Of a stretch of 64,000 bases of DNA, positions 49,044-57,778 are shown piece by piece. The notes below the pieces were generated by a model. The model saw nothing but the letters and a program-made list of their open reading frames with translations, searched no databases and was not told the origin of the DNA. The first letter of the stretch is position 1, and the number at the start of each line of letters is the position of its first letter. Source of the DNA: Streptococcus pyogenes (GTDB lineage: Bacteria > Bacillota > Bacilli > Lactobacillales > Streptococcaceae). Location of the stretch: assembly GCF_002055535.1 (NCBI RefSeq), contig NZ_LN831034.1, positions 620,001 through 684,000 on the forward strand, written 5' to 3'. The translations under genes were made by a program, and so were the position numbers.

Positions 49044-49097
49044 AGCAGGCCAGTAGTGGCTTTAATGAAGGCAAGTTGTCTGCTAACTGGCTGTGCT
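49044..49097 (+). promoter_or_regulatory. Long imperfect hairpin in the gor 5' leader
   Basis: AGCAGGCCAGTAG (49044-49056) can pair with CTAACTGGCTGTGCT (49083-49097) over about 12 bp with small bulges. It fills most of the roughly 100-base leader. Function unknown. Confidence 0.4.
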
Positions 49098-49132
49098 AAA
49101 ACATCAGTATTAGAAAGTAAAAGGTGATAAAA

Positions 49133-50485
49133 ATGGTTATTCCTTATGATTATATTGTTATTGGTGGAGGGAGTGCAGGTATTGCTTCTGCGAACAGGGC
49201 AGCCATGCATGGGGCCAAAGTATTGTTAGCTGAAGGTAAAGAGATTGGGGGAACCTGTGTTAACCTAGGCTGCGTTCCTAAAAAAGTCATGTGGTATGGC
49301 GCTCAAGTAGCAGATATTTTAGGGACTTACGCTAAGGATTATGGATTTGACTTTAAAGAGAAAGCATTTGATTTTAAACAATTGAAAGCAAATCGTCAAG
49401 CTTATATTGATCGGATTCATGCTTCTTATGAGCGAGGCTTTGAGCAGAATGGTGTTGACCGTATTTATGATTATGCTGTTTTCAAAGATGCTCATACGGT
49501 AGAAATTGCAGGGCAGCTTTATACCGCACCGCATATTTTGATTGCCACAGGAGGACATCCTGTTTTTCCAGATATTGAGGGGGCACAATACGGTATCAGC
49601 TCGGACGGCTTTTTTGCCTTAGATGAGGTACCAAAACGTACGGCTGTGGTTGGGGCAGGCTATATTGCTGTGGAACTTGCTGGTGTTTTGCATGCTTTGG
49701 GATCGAAGACGGATTTGTTTATCCGTCACGATCGACCTTTAAGAAGTTTTGACAAAACCATTGTTGATGTCTTAGTTGATGAAATGGCAGTTAATGGGCC
49801 GCGTTTACACACTCATGCAGAAGTGGCAAAGGTTGTCAAAAATACTGATGAGTCCTTGACCCTTTACCTCAAAGATGGCCAAGAAGTTGAGGTTGACCAG
49901 CTCATTTGGGCTATCGGTCGCAAGCCTAATCTAGAAGGTTTTAGTCTTGACAAAACTGGAGTGACGTTAAATGATAAAGGTTATATTGAGACAGATGCCT
50001 ATGAAAACACGTCTGTCAAAGGTATTTATGCCGTGGGAGATGTTAATGGGAAACTGGCTTTAACTCCAGTTGCTGTGGCAGCTGGACGTCGCCTATCAGA
50101 GCGTCTTTTCAATGGCAAAACAGACGAGAAATTGGACTACCAAAACGTTGCTACTGTGATTTTTAGTCACCCTGTTATTGGCTCTGTTGGCTTGTCAGAA
50201 GAAGCAGCAGTCAAACAGTATGGGCAAGAAGCAGTTAAAACATATCAATCACGTTTTACGTCTATGTTTACTGCTATCACTAACCATCGCCAACCTTGTC
50301 TGATGAAGTTGGTAACAGTCGGAGATACCGAAAAAATAGTTGGTCTTCACGGAATCGGATACGGGGTTGACGAAATGATTCAGGGCTTTGCAGTAGCCAT
50401 CAAAATGGGAGCAACCAAGGCGGATTTTGATAACACCGTTGCTATTCACCCAACTGGCTCAGAAGAATTTGTCACCATGCGCTAA
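49133..50485 (+). CDS. gor: Glutathione reductase
   Basis: Gor keeps imported glutathione reduced with NADPH; S. pyogenes is not expected to make glutathione itself. The 450-residue flavoenzyme has the FAD motif [14 protein letters not shown], the redox pair [16 protein letters not shown], an NADPH-binding [13 protein letters not shown] with an Arg-bearing segment downstream ([12 protein letters not shown]) and the interface HPTGSEEF with the catalytic His. I chose ATG 49133 because AAAGGTGA lies just upstream; an in-frame GTG at 49124 lies within that site. Confidence 0.94.
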   Translation: MVIPYDYIVIGGGSAGIASANRAAMHGAKVLLAEGKEIGGTCVNLGCVPKKVMWYGAQVADILGTYAKDYGFDFKEKAFDFKQLKANRQAYIDRIHASYERGFEQNGVDRIYDYAVFKDAHTVEIAGQLYTAPHILIATGGHPVFPDIEGAQYGISSDGFFALDEVPKRTAVVGAGYIAVELAGVLHALGSKTDLFIRHDRPLRSFDKTIVDVLVDEMAVNGPRLHTHAEVAKVVKNTDESLTLYLKDGQEVEVDQLIWAIGRKPNLEGFSLDKTGVTLNDKGYIETDAYENTSVKGIYAVGDVNGKLALTPVAVAAGRRLSERLFNGKTDEKLDYQNVATVIFSHPVIGSVGLSEEAAVKQYGQEAVKTYQSRFTSMFTAITNHRQPCLMKLVTVGDTEKIVGLHGIGYGVDEMIQGFAVAIKMGATKADFDNTVAIHPTGSEEFVTMR

Positions 50486-50504
50486 AAAATGTAGCCTAAG
50501 GCAA

Positions 50505-50563
50505 TAAAAAATGATGTTAACAGTTTTTGAGGAAAGTCTTCTAAACTGCTAGCATCGTTTTTT
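50505..50563. terminator. Bidirectional terminator between gor and folC
   Basis: A long imperfect stem (AAAAAATGATG..CAGTTT with AAACTG..CATCGTTTTTT) with T runs on both strands serves the two convergent genes. Confidence 0.85.
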
Positions 50564-50572
50564 GTTAGGTGA

Positions 50573-51841
50573 TTAGGGGAATATGTTTTTAAAGATATTT
50601 GCGTTGCTCAGACAATATTGCCTTACCTCGGAGATAAAATAAAGTGACCCTGTAACAACAAAGAGTTCATCAGATGTTACGGAACCTTGTAACCAGTCTC
50701 TGTAATCTTTTACCTGTGGGTATTTATCAGGATAATCCTCTAAAAGATTTGCTTCAGGGAAATCAAAAGTCGTGACAGATACTTCAAAAGTATCTAGTTG
50801 AGCCAGCAAGTCGGCTAAAGGCTTACGTTTGAGACCTGCAAAGAGAATATGAATAGGACGTTTGGGAAATTCTTCTTGCAGTAGAGACTTTAATTTAGCA
50901 ATGGAATCTGGATTGTGAGCGCCGTCTAATAGAAGATTAGGTTGAATAAATTCGGACCGGCCAGGCCAAGTTGTTGCCTCAATTCCTTTTTGAATCGTTT
51001 TTGGAGATATTTTAGGAAAGGATTTTCTAAGTAATTGAGCTGTCATAATGGCTAAACAGGCATTCGCTTTTTGATGTTGACCTAATAGTTTGAGACGGAG
51101 TTTGGTTAAATTCAAGTTATCGTGTTGAAAGGAAAACGTCTTTTCTGAAGGATTGAGCAAAAAATCTTTTCCTAATTGATATAAGCGTGAACCGGCTTTT
51201 TGGGTAACTTGTTGAAAGACTTGACTAGCCTCCTGCTCAAGTTGACCGATAATAACGGGTTCTTTAGCTTTGATAACTTCTGCTTTTTGGTGAGCAATTT
51301 CTGCTAGGCTATAACCTAAACGTTCTTGGTGATCAAAACTAATAGAAGGGCATACGACGGCCAGAGCATGAAAAACATTGGTTGCGTCGGTTTTCCCACC
51401 AATCCCTGCCTCAATAATGGCAATATCAACAGGTTTAAGATTGGCAAAGTAGCAAAACATTATGAGCGTCACTAACTCAAACTCGGTAGGTCTATCCCAA
51501 TTTGTTTCAAGAGACATTTTAGTGAGAATGGGTCTAATCACGCTCACACATTGCGCCAATTCTAGGTCTGAAATGGGCTGGCCATTAAGGCAAATCCGAT
51601 CGTGAAAAGAGATAATAAAAGGAGATGTAAAGGTTCCGACCTGATAACCAGAAGTTGACAGGATATGCTGTAAGTAGGCTGTCACAGAGCCCTTGCCGTT
51701 AGTTCCAACAACGTGAATAGCAGGGAATTTGTCTTGTGGCCGGCCTAGTGCCTCAAGTAACCAAGCCATTCTGGCCAAATCGGTCTTGCGACCATTAGCC
51801 TTAAAGGTATGAATCCAGGAAATGCTATCATAGGTAGTCAT
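50573..51841 (-). CDS. folC: Dihydrofolate synthase / folylpolyglutamate synthase
   Basis: FolC adds glutamate to dihydropteroate and to folates. The 422-residue Mur-ligase-type enzyme has the P-loop VVGTNGKGSV, the TSPFIISFHDRI segment, IIEAGIGGKTDATN, the catalytic SISFDHQERLG with conserved His, and LLLDGAHNPDS in the C-terminal domain. The start is the ATG at 51841; eight more in-frame codons upstream (TTG) are possible. Its ribosome-binding site (AGAAGGA) is 12 bases away, further than ideal. Streptococci often have a second folC within the folate operon, so this may be one of two. Confidence 0.92.
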   Translation of the reverse strand: MTTYDSISWIHTFKANGRKTDLARMAWLLEALGRPQDKFPAIHVVGTNGKGSVTAYLQHILSTSGYQVGTFTSPFIISFHDRICLNGQPISDLELAQCVSVIRPILTKMSLETNWDRPTEFELVTLIMFCYFANLKPVDIAIIEAGIGGKTDATNVFHALAVVCPSISFDHQERLGYSLAEIAHQKAEVIKAKEPVIIGQLEQEASQVFQQVTQKAGSRLYQLGKDFLLNPSEKTFSFQHDNLNLTKLRLKLLGQHQKANACLAIMTAQLLRKSFPKISPKTIQKGIEATTWPGRSEFIQPNLLLDGAHNPDSIAKLKSLLQEEFPKRPIHILFAGLKRKPLADLLAQLDTFEVSVTTFDFPEANLLEDYPDKYPQVKDYRDWLQGSVTSDELFVVTGSLYFISEVRQYCLSNANIFKNIFP

Positions 51842-51870
51842 TACTATTTCTTGTCCTTCTAACAATGCTT

Positions 51871-52311
51871 TTAAGGGTTCGTAGGAAGACCAGTATTAGC
51901 ATCTTCAGCTCCAGTTGCATTAGGAATTTGCGTCCCTTCAGTGGCTGATGGTGTCTCAGGAGCTGTAGGAGTTGTCTCGTTGTGAGAAGGTGTGGTAGAA
52001 GATGACGGAAGAGTTGTCTTATTATCATCTGTGGTTTCTGAAGTACCTGTATGGTTTTGATTACCCTGAGAAGACTCTTTTTCAATAATCTTGACAATGG
52101 TATTACTCGATTCTTTGGGTGTATCATTAGAGGTCTTATCTGGTACAGGCTGCAGTGCTCTTGAAATGGTAATGGTTGCCACGATGATACTCAAAATACT
52201 ACCAATAAGTGCAATGGATTTTTGGAAAGCTGTAAAACCTGTTTTAATATGCTCGGTAGGGACACCTCCTGATTTACGAGGTTTTTGTTGACGGGAATAA
52301 CGTGATGACAT
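51871..52311 (-). CDS. Single-span membrane protein with a Ser/Thr/Pro-rich outer tail
   Basis: The 146-residue protein has a basic cytoplasmic N-terminus (MSSRYSRQQKPRKSGG), one span (ALIGSILSIIVATITIS, about residues 33-50) and a long extracellular tail of Ser, Thr, Pro and Asn residues without a recognised domain or sorting signal. The tail looks disordered and could be glycosylated or pass through the wall. ATG 52311 is preferred because AAAGGAG lies 6 bases upstream; a 7-codon longer version has no such site. folC follows 29 bases later in the same direction. Function unknown. Confidence 0.75.
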   Translation of the reverse strand: MSSRYSRQQKPRKSGGVPTEHIKTGFTAFQKSIALIGSILSIIVATITISRALQPVPDKTSNDTPKESSNTIVKIIEKESSQGNQNHTGTSETTDDNKTTLPSSSTTPSHNETTPTAPETPSATEGTQIPNATGAEDANTGLPTNP

Positions 52312-52396
52312 ATTTTTCTCCTTTAAAATCATCGTAATGCCAAGATTAAGGAGGAGGAAACAGAAGTCCTAGCTCCTCTTTAACACTTCATCTATC

Positions 52397-52425
52397 AGTA
52401 TAATCTAGAAAAAAAGTGAAGTCAA
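52397..52425 (-). promoter_or_regulatory. Promoter of the membrane protein-folC operon
   Basis: On the minus strand TTGACT (52425-52420), 17 bp, TATACT (52402-52397). Confidence 0.85.
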
Positions 52426-52545
52426 CGGTTTACCTTATGTCTAGGACAAGGAAGTCCTTTGGGCTTATTGTAATACGAATATTCTTGATTTCATTTTAGC
52501 TATTTTGTGATAGAATAAAGTATTGAGTAAAAATGAAGGTGACAC

Positions 52546-53688
52546 ATGATTTATTTTGATAATGCAGCCACAACCATACCTTATGGAGAGGCTCTTAAAA
52601 CTTACCAAGAAGTAGCAACAAAAATATATGGCAATCCCTCAAGTCTGCACCAATTAGGGACAAATGCGTCTCGCATTTTAGAAGCTTCCCGTAAACAGAT
52701 TGCTGGTTTGTTGGGTGTTAAGTCAGAAGAAATCTTTTTTACGTCTGGTGGGACTGAAAGTGCTAATTGGGCTATTAAGGGAATTGCTTTTGAAAAAAAC
52801 GCTTTTGGCAAACATATTATTATCTCAGCCATTGAACACCCTGCCGTGAGTGAAAGTGTCAAATGGCTTCTCACACAAGGATTCGAAGTTTCTTATGCTC
52901 CAGTGACAACACAGGGAGTTGTTGATGTGAATGCTTTAGCTGAGCTGATTAGACCAGACACCATCTTAATCTCGATTATGGCTGTTAATAATGAAATGGG
53001 AGCTATCCAACCGATTAGAGCCATTTCAAACCTATTGGCTAACCAACCAACGATCACCTTTCACGTTGATGCTGTTCAAGCCATTGGTAAAATACCACTC
53101 TGTGATTATATGACTAATCGTGTGGATTTGGCTTCTTTTTCAGGGCACAAATTTCATAGTGTTCGTGGTGTTGGCTTCCTTTATAAAAAAGCAGGCAAGC
53201 GACTCAATCCTCTCTTGTCAGGCGGCGGCCAAGAGCAGGAGTTACGTTCAACCACTGAAAATGTTGCAGGAATTGCTAGCATGGCCAAAGCATTAAGAAT
53301 AGTCACTGAAAAACAAGTGAGCGTCTTACCTAAACTAACAGCGATGCGAGATGTGATTTACAAATCTTTGTCCGCTTACCCAGATGTGACAGTATTTTCA
53401 GCTCAAGAAGGCTTTGCGCCCAATATTTTGACCTTTGGGATTAGAGGGGTTCGAGGAGAAGTTATTGTCCACGCCTTTGAAAAATATGAGATTTATATTT
53501 CGACCACAAGTGCATGTTCGTCCAAAGCAGGTAAGCCAGCAGGAAGCCTAGTGGCTATGGGGATTCCTGTAAAAACTGCCCAGACAGCCGTTCGTATTAG
53601 TCTAGACGATGACAACGATATGGGACAAGTAGAGCAGTTTTTGACCATATTCAAACAGATTTATGATAAAACACAGAAAGTTAGGTAA
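52546..53688 (+). CDS. Cysteine desulfurase, IscS/NifS type
   Basis: This 380-residue PLP enzyme takes sulfur from cysteine as a protein persulfide. [14 protein letters not shown] is at the N-terminus, [11 protein letters not shown] contains the PLP-stacking His, [10 protein letters not shown] has the PLP Lys, and the active-site Cys is in [12 protein letters not shown]. Because thiI follows within 12 bases, it is most likely the sulfur donor for 4-thiouridine in tRNA, as with NifZ-ThiI in Bacillus. An extended -10 (TGA-TAGAAT near 52512) may drive both. Confidence 0.93.
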   Translation: MIYFDNAATTIPYGEALKTYQEVATKIYGNPSSLHQLGTNASRILEASRKQIAGLLGVKSEEIFFTSGGTESANWAIKGIAFEKNAFGKHIIISAIEHPAVSESVKWLLTQGFEVSYAPVTTQGVVDVNALAELIRPDTILISIMAVNNEMGAIQPIRAISNLLANQPTITFHVDAVQAIGKIPLCDYMTNRVDLASFSGHKFHSVRGVGFLYKKAGKRLNPLLSGGGQEQELRSTTENVAGIASMAKALRIVTEKQVSVLPKLTAMRDVIYKSLSAYPDVTVFSAQEGFAPNILTFGIRGVRGEVIVHAFEKYEIYISTTSACSSKAGKPAGSLVAMGIPVKTAQTAVRISLDDDNDMGQVEQFLTIFKQIYDKTQKVR

Positions 53689-53700
53689 GATTAGGTAAGA
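53681..53700 (+). repeat. 10-bp tandem duplication at the desulfurase stop / thiI start
   Basis: TTAGGTAAGA is present twice in tandem. The first copy holds the desulfurase stop codon, the second supplies the AGGTAAG before the thiI ATG (53700). Confidence 0.9.
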
Positions 53701-54914
53701 TGGACTATTCAGAAATTATGGTTCGCCATGGTGAACTATCAACTAAAGGGAAGAATCGCATGCGATTCATTAACAAACTTAAAAACAATATTCAAGACGT
53801 ACTGGCTCCTTTCCCAGCCATTACTGTCCGTTCAGATCGTGATAGGACCCATGTGTCTCTAAATGGCACAGATTATCAGCCTATTGTAGAAGCTTTAAAG
53901 CTGGTGTTTGGTGTTCAAGCTCTATCTCCTGTTTATAAACTTGAAAAAAGTGTCCCTCTTTTGGTAACAGCTGTTCAAGATATCATGACTTCTCTTTATC
54001 GTGATGGACTGACGTTTAAGATTGCCACTAAGCGTAGTGATCACGCGTTTGAATTGGATAGTCGTGAGCTTAACAGTCTTCTTGGTGGAGCTGTTTTTGA
54101 GGTTTTACCAAATATCCAAGCCCAGATGAAACATCCCGATGTGACTCTCAAAGTCGAAATTCGTGATGAAGCAGCTTACATTTCTTATGAAGAGATTAAG
54201 GGAGCAGGCGGGTTACCGGTAGGAACGTCAGGGAAAGGGATGCTGATGTTATCGGGCGGTATTGATTCACCAGTAGCTGGGTATTTAGCCCTTAAACGTG
54301 GCCTTGATATTGAAGTTGTTCATTTTGCTAGCCCTCCGTACACCAGTCCAGGTGCCTTGGCTAAAGCCCAAGACCTTACTCGTCGATTAACTCGTTTTGG
54401 TGGAAATATCCAATTTATCGAGGTTCCTTTTACAGAAATTCAAGAAGAAATTAAAAATAAGGCACCAGAGGCTTACCTTATGACATTAACCCGCCGCTTT
54501 ATGATGCGCATCACAGATGCCATTCGTGAGCAACGTAAGGGTCTTGTTATTGTTAACGGTGAGAGCCTAGGTCAGGTTGCTAGTCAAACCCTTGAAAGCA
54601 TGCAGGCCATTAATGCGGTAACATCAACTCCAATTATTAGACCAGTCGTGACAATGGATAAACTTGAAATTATCGAGATGGCTCAGGCGATTGATACTTT
54701 TGACATTTCTATTCAACCGTTCGAAGATTGCTGTACTATTTTTGCACCAGACCGTCCTAAAACCAACCCTAAACTAGGTAATGCTGAAAAATATGAAGAA
54801 CGCTTTGATATTGATGGTCTTGTCCAGCGTGCTGTGTCAGGAATTGTTGTCACAGAAATCACACCTGAAATCGTCAATGATGAGGTTGAAAATCTCATTG
54901 ATGCTTTACTTTAA
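53700..54914 (+). CDS. thiI: tRNA 4-thiouridine synthase
   Basis: ThiI adenylates U8 of tRNA and inserts sulfur from the adjacent desulfurase. The 404 residues hold a ferredoxin-like and THUMP tRNA-binding part (about 1-165), the PP-loop [17 protein letters not shown] and the C-terminal [17 protein letters not shown]. There is no rhodanese domain, as is usual in Gram-positive versions; the sulfur therefore comes by another cysteine or directly from the desulfurase. A terminator follows. Confidence 0.95.
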   Translation: MDYSEIMVRHGELSTKGKNRMRFINKLKNNIQDVLAPFPAITVRSDRDRTHVSLNGTDYQPIVEALKLVFGVQALSPVYKLEKSVPLLVTAVQDIMTSLYRDGLTFKIATKRSDHAFELDSRELNSLLGGAVFEVLPNIQAQMKHPDVTLKVEIRDEAAYISYEEIKGAGGLPVGTSGKGMLMLSGGIDSPVAGYLALKRGLDIEVVHFASPPYTSPGALAKAQDLTRRLTRFGGNIQFIEVPFTEIQEEIKNKAPEAYLMTLTRRFMMRITDAIREQRKGLVIVNGESLGQVASQTLESMQAINAVTSTPIIRPVVTMDKLEIIEMAQAIDTFDISIQPFEDCCTIFAPDRPKTNPKLGNAEKYEERFDIDGLVQRAVSGIVVTEITPEIVNDEVENLIDALL

Positions 54915-54963
54915 AAGAAAAGATCAAGTGTAAATCTTTTAGTAGTCAGTAATGATACTATTG

Positions 54964-54987
54964 AAAAGCCTCTATAAGGGCTTTTTT
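54964..54987 (+). terminator. Terminator after thiI
   Basis: AAAAGCC pairs with GGCTTTT over an 8-base loop with a T6 tail. Confidence 0.82.
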
Positions 54988-55020
54988 GCTGCAATGAAGG
55001 AGGAAAATTTTGAGGCAAGA

Positions 55021-55029
55021 TGTTATAAT
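55021..55029 (+). promoter_or_regulatory. Extended -10 promoter of the CapA-like gene
   Basis: TGT-TATAAT, 22 bases before TTG 55051. It lies inside the upstream part of the open frame and rules out earlier start codons for this transcript. Confidence 0.75.
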
Positions 55030-55050
55030 AGAGAAAAAGGAGGGTGTGTC

Positions 55051-56244
55051 TTGATTAAAACTATGCAATACAAAAAAACGATGGCAACAGTTGTTGCTCT
55101 TATCGTCGCACTTTTGCTATTTGGCTTGATTTATGATTTACTTGGGGTTCAAAAAAATGAGCTAGCAGCTCAAAAATCTGCTCAGCCAAAGGTCAAAACA
55201 GCGCGTGTTGTAGCTAATGGCGACATTTTAATTCATGATATTCTCTACATGAGTGCTAGAAAAGCTGACGATACCTATGATTTCACTCCTTATTTTGAAT
55301 ATGTTAAGGACTGGATTAGCGGTGCTGACTTAGCTATTGGAGATTATGAAGGGACCATTAGCCCAGATTATCCCTTAGCAGGCTATCCCTTATTCAATGC
55401 TCCAGAAGAGATTGCAGGTGCTCTGAAAAATACTGGCTATGATGTAGTCGATTTAGCCCATAATCATATCTTAGATTCCCAATTAGACGGTGCCCTTAAC
55501 ACTAAAAAGGTTTTTCATCAATTAGGTATAGACAGTATTGGCATCTATGACAAGGATCGTTCAAAAGAATCCTTCTTAATTAAAAATGTCAATGGTATCA
55601 AAATTGCAATTTTAGGTTATTCTTATGGTTATAACGGCATGGAGGCCACACTTAGCCAAGAAGACTATGAGAAACACATGTCTGATTTAGATGAAGCTAA
55701 GATAAAAAAAGAACTTCAGCTAGCTGAAAAAAAGGCTGACGTGACCATTGTTATGCCACAAATGGGAACAGAATATGCCTTAGAACCGACAGCAGAACAA
55801 AAAGAACTTTACCACAAAATGATTGATTGGGGAGCTGACGTCGTCCTAGGAGGCCATCCGCATGTTATTGAACCTTCAGAGACAGTTATAAAAGGTAGGC
55901 AAAAGAAATTCATTATTTACTCTATGGGAAATTTTATTTCAAATCAGCGGCTTGAAACCGTAGATGATATCTGGACTGAGCGTGGCCTATTGATGGACCT
56001 TACTTTTGAGAAAAAAGATAACAAAACAAAAATTAAAACAGTTGAGGCCCATCCAACCATGGTTTTAGCCAAAGGTAAAGGCATTGTGGGTAAAGAAGGT
56101 TTTGAACTATACAATTATCGAACAATGGTTTTAGAAGATTTTATCAAAGGTGGAAAATACCACGACAAGATTGATGAGGAAACCAAAGCAAAAGTAGCAC
56201 TTGCCTATCAGGAAATTAATGATTTAGTTAACCTGAAATGGTAA
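55051..56244 (+). CDS. CapA/PgsA family metallophosphatase-like membrane protein
   Basis: The 397-residue protein has one N-terminal membrane span (ATVVALIVALLLFGLIYDLL) and an extracellular domain of the CapA (PGA_cap) family, related to calcineurin-type phosphoesterases. The motifs ARVVANGDILIHD, LAIGDYEG, LAHNHILD, LGYSYG and GGHPHVIEP provide possible metal ligands. In Bacillus the family acts in poly-gamma-glutamate export or retention, but here no pgsBC genes are present and the role is open. The start is TTG 55051 because AAAGGAGG is 7 bases upstream and the promoter lies after all earlier start codons. Confidence 0.85.
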   Translation: MIKTMQYKKTMATVVALIVALLLFGLIYDLLGVQKNELAAQKSAQPKVKTARVVANGDILIHDILYMSARKADDTYDFTPYFEYVKDWISGADLAIGDYEGTISPDYPLAGYPLFNAPEEIAGALKNTGYDVVDLAHNHILDSQLDGALNTKKVFHQLGIDSIGIYDKDRSKESFLIKNVNGIKIAILGYSYGYNGMEATLSQEDYEKHMSDLDEAKIKKELQLAEKKADVTIVMPQMGTEYALEPTAEQKELYHKMIDWGADVVLGGHPHVIEPSETVIKGRQKKFIIYSMGNFISNQRLETVDDIWTERGLLMDLTFEKKDNKTKIKTVEAHPTMVLAKGKGIVGKEGFELYNYRTMVLEDFIKGGKYHDKIDEETKAKVALAYQEINDLVNLKW

Positions 56245-56299
56245 CGTTTGGTGGTTTAGCATCTAACGATAAAAAATAGAGATTAAACTTAATTTTTCC

Positions 56300-56328
56300 T
56301 TGATAAAAAGCAGTTATGGTGCTAAAAT
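56300..56328 (+). promoter_or_regulatory. Promoter of the rplU-prp-rpmA operon
   Basis: TTGATA (56300-56305), 17 bp, TAAAAT (56323-56328) preceded by TGC (extended -10). Confidence 0.85.
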
Positions 56329-56334
56329 AGTAAC

Positions 56335-56445
56335 GTTGACTAAATGCACATCCTGTGCAACCGCGCGAAAATCGTTGTCAAGTAGACCAAGTCTCACGAT
56401 TCCAGGCGAGTCTTCACAGAGGGAAACCTCAAACAAAAATTTTAT
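56335..56445 (+). promoter_or_regulatory. L21-type leader upstream of rplU
   Basis: The roughly 120-base leader before rplU contains short pairings (ATGCACA/TGTGCA, GAGACTTGGT-like arms) and ends at the AGGAGGTG ribosome-binding site. Its position and size match the L21 leader of Firmicutes. No terminator is visible, so any control would act on translation or by an unseen mechanism. Confidence 0.7.
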
Positions 56446-56457
56446 AGGAGGTGCATC

Positions 56458-56772
56458 ATGAGCACATACGCAATCATCAAAACTGGTGGAAAACAAGTTA
56501 AAGTTGAAGTAGGTCAAGCAATCTACGTTGAGAAAATTGACGCTGAAGCTGGCGCAGAAGTCACTTTTAACGAAGTTGTTCTTGTAGGTGGTGACAAAAC
56601 TGTAGTTGGTACTCCAGTTGTTGAAGGAGCTACTGTCGTTGGAACTGTTGAAAAACAAGGAAAACAAAAGAAAGTTGTAACTTTCAAATACAAACCTAAA
56701 AAAGGTAGCCACCGTAAACAAGGTCATCGTCAACCTTACACTAAAGTTGTCATCAACGCAATCAACGCTTAA
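56458..56772 (+). CDS. rplU: 50S ribosomal protein L21
   Basis: The 104-residue protein has the L21 start ([20 protein letters not shown]) and the basic [18 protein letters not shown] tail that binds 23S rRNA. AGGAGGTG lies 5 bases before the ATG. First gene of a three-gene operon with prp and rpmA. Confidence 0.98.
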   Translation: MSTYAIIKTGGKQVKVEVGQAIYVEKIDAEAGAEVTFNEVVLVGGDKTVVGTPVVEGATVVGTVEKQGKQKKVVTFKYKPKKGSHRKQGHRQPYTKVVINAINA

Positions 56773-56783
56773 TTTACTAGCTT

Positions 56784-57110
56784 ATGATTAAAGCAATTTT
56801 TACTCGCCAAAAAAATGGTCAACTGAGCAGTGTTACACTGACAGGTCATGCTGGTAGTGGTAAACATGGCTTTGATATTGTTTGTGCCTCTGTTAGTACT
56901 CTAGCCATTAACTTTGTTAATTCTCTTGAGGTGTTAGCAGATTGCCAAGCATTAGTAGATCTTAATGATGTTGAAGGTGGGTATATGGCTATTACAATAC
57001 CACCACATGACAACAAGGAGGAAGTTCAATTATTATTTGAATCTTTTCTTCTAGGAATGACTAGTTTGGCGAAGGATTCTTCGAAATTTGTCAACACTCA
57101 GGTCATCTAA
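56784..57110 (+). CDS. prp: Ribosomal-processing cysteine protease Prp
   Basis: Prp (YsxB family, 108 residues) removes the N-terminal extension of ribosomal protein L27 in Firmicutes. The catalytic pair is visible: His22 in TGHAGSGKHG and Cys34 in DIVCASVSTL. It is encoded between L21 and its substrate L27, the usual layout. No proper Shine-Dalgarno sequence precedes the ATG, which lies 11 bases after the rplU stop, so it is probably translated by re-initiation at a low level. Confidence 0.93.
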   Translation: MIKAIFTRQKNGQLSSVTLTGHAGSGKHGFDIVCASVSTLAINFVNSLEVLADCQALVDLNDVEGGYMAITIPPHDNKEEVQLLFESFLLGMTSLAKDSSKFVNTQVI

Positions 57111-57137
57111 ATTTAATTTAAGAGAGGAAACAACATT

Positions 57138-57431
57138 ATGTTAAAAATGAATCTTGCTAACTTGCAACTTTTCGCCCACAAAAAAGGTGGAGGTTCTACA
57201 TCAAACGGACGTGACTCACAAGCTAAACGCCTTGGTGCTAAAGCTGCTGACGGTCAAACTGTTTCAGGTGGATCAATCCTTTACCGTCAACGTGGAACTC
57301 ATATCTACCCAGGTGTAAACGTAGGCCGTGGTGGAGATGACACACTTTTTGCTAAAGTTGAAGGTGTTGTACGTTTCGAACGTAAAGGACGCGATAAAAA
57401 ACAAGTTTCTGTTTACCCAGTAGCTAAATAA
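57138..57431 (+). CDS. rpmA: 50S ribosomal protein L27 with cleavable N-terminal extension
   Basis: The 97-residue L27 begins with an extension [12 protein letters not shown] followed by [16 protein letters not shown], the mature start that reaches the peptidyl-transferase centre. The [10 protein letters not shown] junction is the cleavage site of Prp, encoded just upstream. AAGAGAGG precedes the ATG. A strong terminator follows. Confidence 0.97.
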
Positions 57432-57454
57432 TTGTTTAACATCGCATTATATAA

Positions 57455-57487
57455 GGCTTTCCAGGTGTCTGGAAAGCCGATTTTTTT
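57455..57487 (+). terminator. Terminator after rpmA
   Basis: GGCTTTCCAG and CTGGAAAGCC form a perfect 10-bp stem with a GTGT loop, followed by GA and T7. Confidence 0.95.
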
Positions 57488-57489
57488 AT

Positions 57490-57511
57490 TTTGCTACTCA
57501 TTTGCTACCCA
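57490..57511. repeat. Tandem 11-bp repeat next to the recombinase remnant
   Basis: TTTGCTACTCA and TTTGCTACCCA are adjacent and differ at one base. They lie just downstream of the recombinase remnant's stop codon; possible leftover of an attachment or arm-type site. Confidence 0.7.
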
Positions 57512-57515
57512 TATT

Positions 57516-57641
57516 CTAAAAGCCGATGTAGGAAGAGAGCTTGTCAGCAGTTTTATCTTTTGAGGATTTAGTAACATGAGCGTAGATATTCATGGTAGTT
57601 TGGATAGTTTCACGACCAAGTGTATTGGATTTTCTTCTATC
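57516..57641 (-). pseudogene. Tyrosine recombinase (integrase) C-terminal remnant
   Basis: On the minus strand 41 codons read TLGRETIQTTMNIYAHV and then ADKLSSYIGF before a TAG, the typical end of a phage or ICE integrase, including the catalytic Tyr (TMNIY) and the GH/GR-x-x-I-Q-T-T motif. Two in-frame stops (57642-57647) cut it off; there is no start codon or N-terminal part. The rest of the 57432-57778 gap has only the rpmA terminator, the tandem repeat and the next gene's promoter. Confidence 0.85.
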
Positions 57642-57740
57642 CTACTAAAGATTGTAGTTGCTTATTTAGAGCAATAGTTCTAATTGTAAAAAGTCAGCAT
57701 AATAAAACAATGTCATAAGATGTTGTTATAACGGGCTTTA

Positions 57741-57749
57741 TGGTATAAT
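57741..57749 (+). promoter_or_regulatory. Extended -10 promoter of the LysR-type gene
   Basis: TGG-TATAAT, 30 bases before the ATG; a TTGTTA lies at too short a distance (15 bp). Confidence 0.6.
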
Positions 57750-57778
57750 TAAGGATACTCATTTTAGGAAGGAAAGCA

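Noticed and set aside
56314-56733. 139-codon open frame on the minus strand across the rplU leader and gene
   Set aside because: It is antisense to the L21 gene, rich in Phe, Asn and Ser as expected from a shadow frame, and has no ribosome-binding site or family resemblance.
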